Positions 25,762-33,780 of a stretch of 64,000 nucleotides of DNA are shown one piece after another. The stretch covers positions 1,410,001-1,474,000 of the forward strand of contig NC_014614.1 of NCBI RefSeq assembly GCF_000196455.1, in the 5' to 3' direction. The number at the start of each line of letters is the position of its first letter. Position 1 is the first letter of the stretch. The notes below the pieces were generated by a model. The model was not told the DNA's origin and did not search any database. It saw nothing but the letters and a program-made list of their open reading frames with translations. This DNA is from Acetoanaerobium sticklandii. Lineage in GTDB: Bacteria; Bacillota; Clostridia; Peptostreptococcales; Filifactoraceae. The translations under genes were made by a program, and so were the position numbers.

Positions 25762-26790
25762 TTATCTCTTCTTGTAATAATTTTCTAATTCGGATATCTT
25801 AATTTTCAATTCGTCTTTTATCCTCTGTTCAAATGTGCCTAATCCATAATTTATTGTATCAATTGCATCATCCTCTATATCTCTTGACATAGAATTTATT
25901 GCATTTTTTAGGTCATCTATATATTCTTTTGCAATTTTTTCAAATCCTCTGAAATACCACTCTTTTTTATATTTTGTTCTTCCAAAAAGTCCTTCTCCCG
26001 CATAATTTTCATGGTAGTCTATGTCTAACCTATCAATATACCATCCTAAGCTAGTGTATTTTCCTCTGCTTTTAAAATCATCAATAATTCCAGAACTTGT
26101 ACTACGATTCTCAAACCCCTTAAGTCTTTCTATAAAAAAATCATTATCAGTAAAATTGACATTGAAGTTTTTCCAGTCCTCAGGTATATTTTTACCAAGT
26201 TCTAATTGCTCTTGAATCTCTGAATATATATCTGATAATAAGTCCTTTATTTCTTCAACATATTTGAAATATATACTTTCTGAATCATCAGGAAATGAGT
26301 AAAATGGTTTAAGCACATTTATTTTGTATTCTACAAATAGTTTCTTCAATATTGGTCTATAAGCTGATTGTGAGTAACAAAGACGGTCAAACTCATCTCT
26401 AGCTGTTGATTTTGCAGAGCTTTCAGATGTGTAATAACTATATTCTTTAGGAGAAAAAGGAGTATTAATATCATAGTTGTTGACATTAAGCTTAACATCT
26501 AAATTAGTAACTTTATTAACATTAAAATTATCGCACTTTCTTTTTAAAACTTCTAATAAATCACTCAGTCCGTCATAACCTTTTTTATTTGTAAATTGTT
26601 TGTCAATTAATTCTAATGATTTATTTGGACATTCAGAAATAACTTTTTTCAAATTATCAATATCTGAATTCTTTATAATTTTACCAGATACAGCTTGGGC
26701 ATTCCCTTCAGCATTTTCTTCCAAATAATTACAATTCATTATACATAATCCACAACCATTACAATTATCCTTAACAATAATCTTTATCAT
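25762..26790 (-). CDS. 4Fe-4S ferredoxin domain fused to an unknown helical domain
   Basis: The N-terminal 60 residues of this 342-residue protein are a ferredoxin: NCNGCGLCIMNC (Cys 10, 13, 16, 20) and a later SECPNKSLEL (Cys ~53). This spacing can hold one 4Fe-4S cluster, with the CP motif as fourth ligand. The remaining ~280 residues are helical and unrecognised, with YFRGFEKIAKEYIDDLKNAI and GLGTFEQRIKDELKIKISEL. There is no membrane segment. It is the third gene of the WYL-headed operon, 72 bases after the 274-aa gene. A redox-sensing or electron-transfer part in this context is unusual. Confidence 0.75.
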   Translation of the reverse strand: MIKIIVKDNCNGCGLCIMNCNYLEENAEGNAQAVSGKIIKNSDIDNLKKVISECPNKSLELIDKQFTNKKGYDGLSDLLEVLKRKCDNFNVNKVTNLDVKLNVNNYDINTPFSPKEYSYYTSESSAKSTARDEFDRLCYSQSAYRPILKKLFVEYKINVLKPFYSFPDDSESIYFKYVEEIKDLLSDIYSEIQEQLELGKNIPEDWKNFNVNFTDNDFFIERLKGFENRSTSSGIIDDFKSRGKYTSLGWYIDRLDIDYHENYAGEGLFGRTKYKKEWYFRGFEKIAKEYIDDLKNAINSMSRDIEDDAIDTINYGLGTFEQRIKDELKIKISELENYYKKR

Positions 26791-26862
26791 GAAAATTCTC
26801 CTCTATAAATATATTTGTTTTTTATAACTACTTGTTTCATACTGATATCATTAAACAGATTT

Positions 26863-27687
26863 TCAAGAATTTAATATTGTTCTCATGCTATTTAAATGCT
26901 TTTCTCCTTTAATTATGAGATCTAAACCCGATTGGAAAATCTTTCCATTTTCGTCAACAACAGCTACATCAATTATTTCTGATAGTCCTTTTGCAATATT
27001 TACACATGTCATCAATACGCCTTTTTCATAATCAGTATAGATTTTGATATCTAAACCATTTTTTCTTATTGTACAATCTGTTTCATGGATAGATTTTATA
27101 AATAATGCATTTAACGCCATGAGTAGATTTGATAATCTATCTGCACGGGCTATTATAGCATCATACATAGAAACTATAGATTCAGCTTGAGCTTGAAGTA
27201 CATTTGCAGTGCTCAATTGATTATTTGCCGCTGATAAGTTTCTTTCTGAATCCATTACCCACATTTTACTCAATCCTTTCATTGCTAAACCACAAATTAA
27301 TTCCTTGTCTGTAAAGCTTTTTTTTGTGGATAGCGAAAAAACCTCTAACTTGTATACTTTGTCGAAATCCTTAAGAATTTCTAGTTCATTTATCAAGACT
27401 TTATTTTCTACTTCTATTTTTTGAATGTTCTCATAGACTTGTATAAATTTAGGAATACTAACTTCAATTATGGCTCTTTTCTTTTTTGCAACATTCATAA
27501 GTCTTTTGTCTGTAAATTCAGCTTTTTTAATTACTGCCAACTCTGCTTCCTTGCTTATTTCAAAAGCACTTGCATATTTTTTTAAAGCTTTTTCATCCAA
27601 TTTAATGCATTTATCTACATTGTAGAATGTTTTAATTACTGCTCCAGCTGCTAAAGATCCAATAATCATAATTCTATATCTAAACAT
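26863..27687 (-). CDS. Membrane-anchored helical protein
   Basis: This 274-residue protein has an N-terminal hydrophobic segment (MIIGSLAAGAVIKTFY, residues ~7-22), which could anchor it to the membrane. Long helices follow (~35-110, ~135-190), and a small beta-rich end includes IDVAVVDENGKIFQSG. It lies 46 bases after the HNH protein gene. No family was recognised. The topology resembles partner subunits of membrane-associated defence complexes, but no homology was identified. Confidence 0.65.
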   Translation of the reverse strand: MFRYRIMIIGSLAAGAVIKTFYNVDKCIKLDEKALKKYASAFEISKEAELAVIKKAEFTDKRLMNVAKKKRAIIEVSIPKFIQVYENIQKIEVENKVLINELEILKDFDKVYKLEVFSLSTKKSFTDKELICGLAMKGLSKMWVMDSERNLSAANNQLSTANVLQAQAESIVSMYDAIIARADRLSNLLMALNALFIKSIHETDCTIRKNGLDIKIYTDYEKGVLMTCVNIAKGLSEIIDVAVVDENGKIFQSGLDLIIKGEKHLNSMRTILNS

Positions 27688-27733
27688 TAACCATTGTCTA
27701 GATATCTCCTTTCGTAATATTTTTATATAAGAT

Positions 27734-29194
27734 TTAAAAACTTAACTTTAACGGTTTGTCCAATTGATTTTCATATTCATCAATTGTTTTGAAAGCAACA
27801 CTTTTTCCAAATATTTGAAGTATCTTATCTAAACCGTTTGTTACTCCTTCTAAATTAAAAGCTTCTTCACAAGCAAATCCTAACATCATATTAAACCCTT
27901 CACTAATTTCTTTGTCCCAATAATTATATTCATCTTGAACTAGATTTTTAAATGTTTCTCTTTGTTTTTCTATTTCTTTTATTGCTTGATTTTCCAAGAA
28001 ATTTAGTTGATTTTCTTTTAATTTATAATTGTTTAAATACTTAGCAGCTTTAATGCCAGAAATTACTGCACTACAAGCTGCTGAAGCAACTATAGCACCA
28101 ATAAACTCTCCCACTGCTCTCCCCAAAGCCATTCCTGCAAAAGTTCCAGTACCTGGATTAATTGCTGTACCAATCGCTCCCCCTAATAACATTCCAACCT
28201 CTCTTCCGAATGCCCCTCCTATCATCCCTGACATGATAGTTAATCCTTTTTCTCCTACTTCATTTATAAATTCAATCTCATCTATCTCACCATTTATATA
28301 CTTCATAGCTGATTCTTTTGCTATAGATGCAATTACAAAAACCTGTGATAATTTATTGTTTTTTGCAAGGTTTGCAAGAGTTTCATTTTTACTATCCTTT
28401 AATTTGTTATTTATATAGTCTGCTGCTAATTTAGTCATTCCTCCTGTCATAGATACATCTATTATTGTCTTTCCCATATCTTTTGCCGCTTCATCAAAGC
28501 TTTTTTTGCCCATAGCTACTTTCGAAAGGTTTCTAACAGCTTCTGCGGTTAGAGGGATAGCTGACATAATTAAGGCTTCTTTTGCCCCAGAATAAAATTC
28601 AGTCCCCATATTCTTAGCAGTTCTTATTGTAAATTTTTTCTTTAGCGTTATGTCAGAACCTATTTTTTGTTTTGCTATATAGACTCTTGCTTTTATAGGT
28701 ACATTATTCTTTTTATCCATTATTATATGCCAATCACTCTTTTCGCCCTTAATCACATTGTCTCTCTTTGATAAAATTCTGAAATTATTTTTTGAATTCA
28801 TAATTTCTTTAAAGTCAGAGTCTGATAAAAAAGGATTGTTCTTAACATAACTATGACCTTCTTTAAGAGATGTTATGTGATCAACCTCAGCAGAATAACT
28901 TGACCATTTTGTAGAAATATTTTCACCTGATTTATTTTTCATGTGGTACTTGTTCTGAGCTGATTTTTGATTTTTATGAAGAACTTTATTGCTAATAGGA
29001 TCCAAATATGTGTTCCTATTTTCAAAAGTACTTTCTTTATAATTTTTTTTTGCTTTATTGCAATCCCATAGCTTATCTCTATTTATTTTATTGTATTCTT
29101 TAGTTAATCCTAAATTTTCATTAGACTCTTGGTTGATAATAGATTTATTTTTCATAATTTCTATAGTGTTTTTTATTTCTTTATTATCACTCAT
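27734..29194 (-). CDS. HNH-like nuclease domain with glycine-zipper membrane region
   Basis: This 486-residue protein carries an HNH/His-Me-like pattern at residues ~60-155. It comprises TYLDPISNKVLHKN, AEVDHITSLKEG with the catalytic-type D-H pair at 105-106, NNFRILSKRDN around 135-146, and KGEKSD. A long glycine-rich stretch follows (~318-385) with repeated G-x3-G spacing (MIGGAFGREVGMLLGGAIGT and FAGMALGRAVGEFIGAIVAS), as in glycine-zipper membrane-inserting proteins. The C-terminus is helical. A nuclease joined to a membrane-active region suggests a toxin or an effector of an abortive-infection system. It is the first structural gene behind the WYL regulator, 30 bases away. It has no signal peptide, so it acts from inside the cell or is exported by other means. 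Confidence 0.75.
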   Translation of the reverse strand: MSDNKEIKNTIEIMKNKSIINQESNENLGLTKEYNKINRDKLWDCNKAKKNYKESTFENRNTYLDPISNKVLHKNQKSAQNKYHMKNKSGENISTKWSSYSAEVDHITSLKEGHSYVKNNPFLSDSDFKEIMNSKNNFRILSKRDNVIKGEKSDWHIIMDKKNNVPIKARVYIAKQKIGSDITLKKKFTIRTAKNMGTEFYSGAKEALIMSAIPLTAEAVRNLSKVAMGKKSFDEAAKDMGKTIIDVSMTGGMTKLAADYINNKLKDSKNETLANLAKNNKLSQVFVIASIAKESAMKYINGEIDEIEFINEVGEKGLTIMSGMIGGAFGREVGMLLGGAIGTAINPGTGTFAGMALGRAVGEFIGAIVASAACSAVISGIKAAKYLNNYKLKENQLNFLENQAIKEIEKQRETFKNLVQDEYNYWDKEISEGFNMMLGFACEEAFNLEGVTNGLDKILQIFGKSVAFKTIDEYENQLDKPLKLSF

Positions 29195-29224
29195 AAAAAC
29201 CCTCCTAAGTTAAAATGATTCTCC

Positions 29225-30139
29225 TTAAAGCACTTTCACCTTCTCCCCTTGACTCCCAAGCCACATATCTATTCCATTGCCATATGACTCTGCTGTGATT
29301 ATATATTTATCTCCTTCTTTACTTACTACTTCAGCTGTTGGAAGTCTATCAAGTATAGCTTCTAGAGATGGGCCAGTGAATTCAAATTTTACTCTCTTTA
29401 GCTCCCCTGCATACATGAACTGTACTCTTTTTCTAAATTCCCCTTCTTGGAATTTATTTGCGTATGGGATGATAAATTTTTCATTTGTTTTTTCGATTTT
29501 TTGTATCCTATCTATTCTATATACTATTGGAATATCTTTATTTGATTCTGTGATATATGCAATTAAATAGAAATAAAATTCTGAAAACATTATGGATACT
29601 GGTTTTATATCCCTTATAGTTTCCTTCTTATCTTGCCTTATATAATGAATTACTATTCTTTCTTTATTTGTAATTATTTCAGATAGTTCCCATATTTTTG
29701 ATAGTAACTTTTGTCCATGTTTTAATGGGACATAGTTTAGTTTTTCATTTCCTATTATATTTTCAATTACATTCCTATTTTCTGGATAACTTTGTTCAAG
29801 CAATTTCTCTATTAGTGAATCTAATTCTTCCTTGCAAAATGCTCTACTTTCTAATAGTATTTTGCAAAGTGCCATTATTTCTTCATTTGTGATCCAATTT
29901 CTTTGATATTTTATTAGTCTATATCCTCTTTTATCTTTATCATAAATTATTGAAGATTCATCAAGCTTATAGTGAATTTCCTGAAGATATACTCTGAGAT
30001 CTTCAATATCCCTTTGAATAGTCTTTTCACTAACCTTGTAATGATTACATAGGTCTGATTTGTTCAAAATTTCCCCTTTATTAAACCTTTCATATATATC
30101 AAGTAACCTAAATCCTTTGTTCTCTTTATAGTCCCTCAT
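29225..30139 (-). CDS. WYL-domain transcriptional regulator
   Basis: This 304-residue protein has an N-terminal HTH_11/DeoR-type winged helix (LNKSDLCNHYKVSEKTIQRD, ~20-40). A WYL domain follows (~140-220, with the variant core YFYLIAYI and VYRIDRIQKI) and then a WCX-type C-terminal extension (ELKRVKFEFTGPSLEAILDR to the end). WYL regulators sense nucleic-acid-like ligands and head many phage-defence loci. The ribosome site is a run of seven G's (TTGGGGGGGAGAA). It is the first gene of the minus-strand operon continuing with the HNH protein and probably controls it. Confidence 0.92.
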   Translation of the reverse strand: MRDYKENKGFRLLDIYERFNKGEILNKSDLCNHYKVSEKTIQRDIEDLRVYLQEIHYKLDESSIIYDKDKRGYRLIKYQRNWITNEEIMALCKILLESRAFCKEELDSLIEKLLEQSYPENRNVIENIIGNEKLNYVPLKHGQKLLSKIWELSEIITNKERIVIHYIRQDKKETIRDIKPVSIMFSEFYFYLIAYITESNKDIPIVYRIDRIQKIEKTNEKFIIPYANKFQEGEFRKRVQFMYAGELKRVKFEFTGPSLEAILDRLPTAEVVSKEGDKYIITAESYGNGIDMWLGSQGEKVKVL

Positions 30140-30396
30140 TTCTCCCCCCCAACTCTATTTTAATAATATTAATTTAATTAATCTAACTGCCATATTTCTA
30201 TTTTTTTCTATGACAATAGTTTATTAAATTAGATGGACATAATTTGTCTTAATATGGAAATATAAATTATTTTTACTCATGATTACATATACCTATATTA
30301 TATACTTTTCAAGACTCATAAAAAAGGATAACTTAAATTAAAATTTTATTTATATTTTCCTTTATTTTTAAAAAATTTGTCGAAATTTGTCACATC

Positions 30397-30822
30397 TTAA
30401 CCTATTATAAACCCATCCGCATCATAGAAAATATTAGTAACTTCAAGTTCAGGGATAAATGATGAACCTAAATTTTCAGTTTCAAAACAAGTTTCCCTTT
30501 TATTCAAAAAAGCTTCAGGAACATTTATATACTTATATCCCAAACTATCCTCATGTATTAAGCAAAGAGTTTCTATATTATTAGCTGCATCAAATTCGAA
30601 GACTATAATTTCTTCCTCAGTTATCTTATCTATGTGCAACACATTTCTTGTTTTAATAACTTTTCTTAGTTTTGAATAGATTTCTAAAATTTGAATAATA
30701 GAATCAACTAGAGCTTTTGAGGCTTTAGAATCTTCTTCAAAACTCAAATACTGTGCTTTTTCTGATAGTTTAATAAAATATTTGATTTTTATATGATGTA
30801 TAGATTTTAAATAAGCCCTCAT
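30397..30822 (-). CDS. Hypothetical protein, 141 aa
   Basis: This soluble protein has a helical first half (residues 1-60) and a beta-rich second half (ENLGSSFIPELEVTNIFYDA). An AGGAGG-like site precedes the ATG at 30820-30822. It is separated by 257 bases from the WYL regulator and appears to be a single gene. No family was recognised. Confidence 0.6.
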   Translation of the reverse strand: MRAYLKSIHHIKIKYFIKLSEKAQYLSFEEDSKASKALVDSIIQILEIYSKLRKVIKTRNVLHIDKITEEEIIVFEFDAANNIETLCLIHEDSLGYKYINVPEAFLNKRETCFETENLGSSFIPELEVTNIFYDADGFIIG

Positions 30823-30986
30823 TATAGTACACCTCCTTAAATAAAAAACTTTCCCAAATAATATATAAATTCAATATCCATTTTAAAAATAAAATAACTA
30901 AAAACAACTCCGTAATGAAATTGTAATAATCTTGTAACAAAAAAGAAATTTCATTTGCGTGGTATATATAAATGGAGGAGTTTATT

Positions 30987-31340
30987 ATGGCAAATGATTT
31001 TTCTAAATTTGAGGAAAGAGGAATTGATTATTCAAGTGTATATTTTAAAGGAGCTCTTTTAATCGAAGATAAGAAAGGGCTTGAGAATTTTTTTTATAAT
31101 TATCTTTGCCAAAGAGATTTAAGTGAAGAGGATTTGATTAATCCATATGTTTGTGATTTTAGAAAAGAGTTTGAAGGTAGAAATAATAAGGAAGAAATTA
31201 AAAAGGCTTTTAAGATTAGTTTTTCAGAAATTTTAGCACAGCATTATTGCAATATAAGGAATATGACTGTAAAAGAATTTTTACAGGAAGAAAAAAAGTT
31301 GTTTGAATTTATAATATTAAATTCAAAGGAATCTAATTAG
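30987..31340 (+). CDS. Hypothetical protein, 117 aa
   Basis: The ATG at 30987-30989 is preceded by GGAGGAG 7 bases upstream. An earlier in-frame ATG at 30972 lies on the ribosome site itself and is unlikely to be used. The product is soluble and acidic with aromatic-rich segments (YSSVYFKGALLIEDKKGLEN, FFYNYLCQRDLSEEDLINPY). It has its own terminator. It is divergent from the 141-aa gene. No family was recognised. Confidence 0.6.
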   Translation: MANDFSKFEERGIDYSSVYFKGALLIEDKKGLENFFYNYLCQRDLSEEDLINPYVCDFRKEFEGRNNKEEIKKAFKISFSEILAQHYCNIRNMTVKEFLQEEKKLFEFIILNSKESN

Positions 31341-31387
31341 AATCATAAAATCTTTTAATTGATACAATCTATGGTATAATATTTCAT

Positions 31388-31422
31388 AAAAAAAGATGTA
31401 ACTTTTATGTTACATCTTTTTT
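31388..31422. terminator. Bidirectional terminator
   Basis: AAAAAAGATGTAAC and GTTACATCTTTTTT form a long perfect stem with a short loop and U-tracts both ways. It closes the 117-aa gene on the plus strand and any minus-strand transcript coming from rnpB. Confidence 0.85.
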
Positions 31423-31540
31423 GCTTTGGGTATATAACCTAGATATAGTTTATTTTATTCTTTTTCCCATCTGAAAATCTATTCAATTTAGTGAAATGCT
31501 AAGAGTATCAAATAGTAAAAGTTGCAGGCTAATTCTAAAA

Positions 31541-31655
31541 AATGCCCCGTATAGACTTTTACTTATCAATGCTCAAATGATAAGAAAAATGGACCTGTAA
31601 GTATGTACAAACTAAGTTCTAGTTGATACATAACCTCAGGCCCCTATACAAGCAA
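31541..31655. other. Unidentified multi-hairpin RNA-like element
   Basis: An outer helix GTATAG (31549-31554) / CTATAC (31644-31649) encloses a CTTATCA/TGATAAG hairpin (31562-31584). It also encloses a second arm: CCTG/CAGG, then TATGTA/TACATA, then AACTA/TAGTT around a 5-base loop (31594-31640). No coding frame fits. On the minus strand it lies between the rnpB 3' end and the terminator at 31388-31422, so it may be an rnpB trailer or a separate RNA. It matches no RNA family I can name. Confidence 0.4.
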
Positions 31656-31681
31656 TAATCATATTCCTTGTGTAATTCTTA

Positions 31682-32016
31682 AAATGAGCAGGCCTATAAG
31701 CCGAGTTCTGTCTTGAACAGTCATCTATCTACGACTACTGTCGCCAGTAGCCTCTAGCGACCTACCTACGGGACAAAGACGGGTTATCTTTATATCGGCC
31801 CCTGCTTGGTCTTGCTCCGGATGGGGTTTACATAGCCAGTTAGTTACCTAACTGCTGGTGGGCTCTTACCCCACCTTTCCACCCTTACCATAATGGCGGT
31901 TTATCTCTGTTGCACTATCCTTGGAGTTGCCTCCACCAGGCATTACCTGGCATCCTTACCCTATGGAGCTCGGACTTTCCTCGTGAAGTGAATCACGCGA
32001 CTGCTCAGTCTACTCT
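31682..32016 (-). ncRNA. rnpB: RNase P RNA (bacterial)
   Basis: This is the catalytic RNA of ribonuclease P, which removes 5' leaders from tRNA precursors. The universally conserved segments are present on the minus strand: GAGGAAAGTCCGAGCTCC near the 5' side (P4 strand), GATAGTGCAACAGAGA, GGTAAGAGCCCACC, and near the 3' end ACAGAACTCGGCTTATAG. TGAGCAG and CTGCTCA close helix P1 at 32001-32007 and 31685-31691. The length of about 335 bases fits. Ends are estimated from P1 and the promoter. Confidence 0.95.
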
Positions 32017-32022
32017 CTTGAG

Positions 32023-32051
32023 ATTATATCATTATATTGGTTAATAAACAA
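32023..32051 (-). promoter_or_regulatory. rnpB promoter
   Basis: On the minus strand: TTGTTT (32046-32051), a 17-base spacer, then TATAAT (32023-32028) preceded by TGA. It predicts a start near 32016, just before P1. Confidence 0.65.
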
Positions 32052-32094
32052 ATACTTTATACGATTATGCAATTATTGTAATATATAAAATATT

Positions 32095-32124
32095 ATGACA
32101 TTTATCTTGCAGAAAATTTATAAT
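32095..32124 (+). promoter_or_regulatory. Likely promoter of ftcD-fchA-hutI
   Basis: ATGACA (32095-32100), an 18-base spacer and TATAAT (32119-32124) leave a leader of about 95 bases before the ftcD start. No clear riboswitch fold was seen in the leader. Confidence 0.5.
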
Positions 32125-32224
32125 AATAAAATATTTCTTTCCTAATCTGCTATTTATACTTTATATTTTTTGGGTTTTATGTTAATTTAAATATGCAGAT
32201 AATAAAAATTTATGAGGTGATAAT

Positions 32225-33121
32225 ATGCCAGCAATTTTAGAATGTGTACCTAATATAAGCGAAGGAAGAGATTTAGAAAAAGTTGAAAAAATTGTAGATG
32301 CTATCAGAACAACAAAAGACGTTAAGCTTTTAGACTACTCTTCTGATAAAGATCACAATCGTTCTGTTATAACATTTTTAGGAGAGCCTAATGCTGTAGC
32401 AGAAGCTGCTTTAAAGCTAGCAAAAGCTGCAACAGAATTAATTGATATGTCAACACATACCGGTGGCCATCCAAGAATGGGCGCGGTTGATGTAATGCCG
32501 CTAATCCCTATCAAAGACATTACTATAGAAGAGACTATAGAGTTATCAAAAAAATTAGCTGAAAGTATAGCAAATGAATGCAACATGCATGTTACTTTAT
32601 ACGAAAACTCTGCTTCAGCTCCACATAGACAAAATTTAGCCGATATAAGAAGAGGTCAGTACGAGGTTATGGCTGAAAAAATTAAGGAGGATATGTGGAT
32701 TCCAGACTATGGACCTAATGAATTCAATCCAAAAGCTGGAATGGTTGCAGTTGGAGCTAGGCCTCCACTAATTGCATATAATATTAACTTATCTACAGAT
32801 GACGTAAAAATAGCAAAGAATATTGCCAATGTAATAAGAAGCGCTAAAGGTGGATTTGTATTTTGTAAAGCAATGGGTCTTCTAATTGAAGAAACAGGAA
32901 AAGCTCAAGTATCAATGAACTTAGTTAATCCTGATTACACTACTATTTTTAGAGTTTTTGACATGGTAGAAAGAGAAGCTCATCGTTACGGCGTTAGCGT
33001 TACTGACTCTGAGATAGTTGGTTTAGTTCCAATGAAAGCACTTATAGATACAGCTATTTATCATCTTAAGTTAGACAACTTCTCTATGGATCAAGTTTTA
33101 GAAACAAGAATATGGGAGTAG
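32225..33121 (+). CDS. ftcD: Glutamate formimidoyltransferase
   Basis: This 298-residue enzyme transfers the formimino group of N-formimino-L-glutamate, from histidine breakdown, to tetrahydrofolate. The family signatures are clear: the N-terminal ILECVPNISEGRD, HTGGHPRMGAVDVMPLIP (residues ~79-96), and the C-terminal subdomain with VGARPPLIAYNINL. The bacterial monofunctional length is normal, and the cyclodeaminase is the separate next gene. GAGGTGATAAT precedes the ATG. It is the first gene of ftcD-fchA-hutI. It feeds one-carbon units to folate, which in an amino-acid fermenter also supplies glycine/serine and acetogenic chemistry. Confidence 0.95.
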   Translation: MPAILECVPNISEGRDLEKVEKIVDAIRTTKDVKLLDYSSDKDHNRSVITFLGEPNAVAEAALKLAKAATELIDMSTHTGGHPRMGAVDVMPLIPIKDITIEETIELSKKLAESIANECNMHVTLYENSASAPHRQNLADIRRGQYEVMAEKIKEDMWIPDYGPNEFNPKAGMVAVGARPPLIAYNINLSTDDVKIAKNIANVIRSAKGGFVFCKAMGLLIEETGKAQVSMNLVNPDYTTIFRVFDMVEREAHRYGVSVTDSEIVGLVPMKALIDTAIYHLKLDNFSMDQVLETRIWE

Positions 33122-33130
33122 GTGGAATAA

Positions 33131-33775
33131 ATGAAGCTTATAGATATGAATCTTAAAGATTTTGCAGATGAAGTCGAATCATTATCTCCAGCCCCTGGTG
33201 GTGGTTCATGTTCAGCATATAGTTCACTAGTCGGAATATGCTTATCGAGAATGATGGCTAACTTAAGCTTTGGCAAAAAGAAATATGAGCTTAATGAAGA
33301 AAACATAAAATTAGAGGTAAAAACCAGCTTTGAAGCTCTTAAAGAAATTAAAGATGAGATGCTATCACTGGTAGATAAAGATACTGAAGCCTTTAATGAA
33401 GTTGTAAAAGCAATGAAAATGCCAAAAGAGACTGATGAAGAAAAAGCTCTTAGAAAAGATGCTATCGATAATGCAACATGGCAATCAATAGATGTTCCTC
33501 ATAGGGTTGCAGTACTCTCTTTAGAAGCAATGAAAAAAATGTATCCTATATATAAATATGGCAACGAAAATGCTTTGACTGATGTAGGTGTAGGGTATTT
33601 AATGTGTGCTACTGGAGCCGAGGGTGCAATTTTAAATGTAAAAATTAATCTAGGCTCTGTAATGGATATTGAAAGAGCGAAAAAATTAGAGCTAGAGTGC
33701 AATCAATTATTGTCGGAGGTTACAAATCTTAAAAACGAAGTATTGGTATCAATTCACGATAGACTTAAAATATAA
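33131..33775 (+). CDS. fchA: Formimidoyltetrahydrofolate cyclodeaminase
   Basis: This 214-residue enzyme converts 5-formimino-THF to 5,10-methenyl-THF with release of ammonia. The N-terminal family motif SLSPAPGGGSCSAYSSLVG (~18-36) is present, along with the all-helical fold expected for the cyclodeaminase domain and a conserved NALTDVGVGYLMCATGAEGA segment (~139-158). It starts 9 bases after ftcD, to which it is functionally linked. Confidence 0.95.
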   Translation: MKLIDMNLKDFADEVESLSPAPGGGSCSAYSSLVGICLSRMMANLSFGKKKYELNEENIKLEVKTSFEALKEIKDEMLSLVDKDTEAFNEVVKAMKMPKETDEEKALRKDAIDNATWQSIDVPHRVAVLSLEAMKKMYPIYKYGNENALTDVGVGYLMCATGAEGAILNVKINLGSVMDIERAKKLELECNQLLSEVTNLKNEVLVSIHDRLKI

Positions 33776-33780
33776 TCGAG

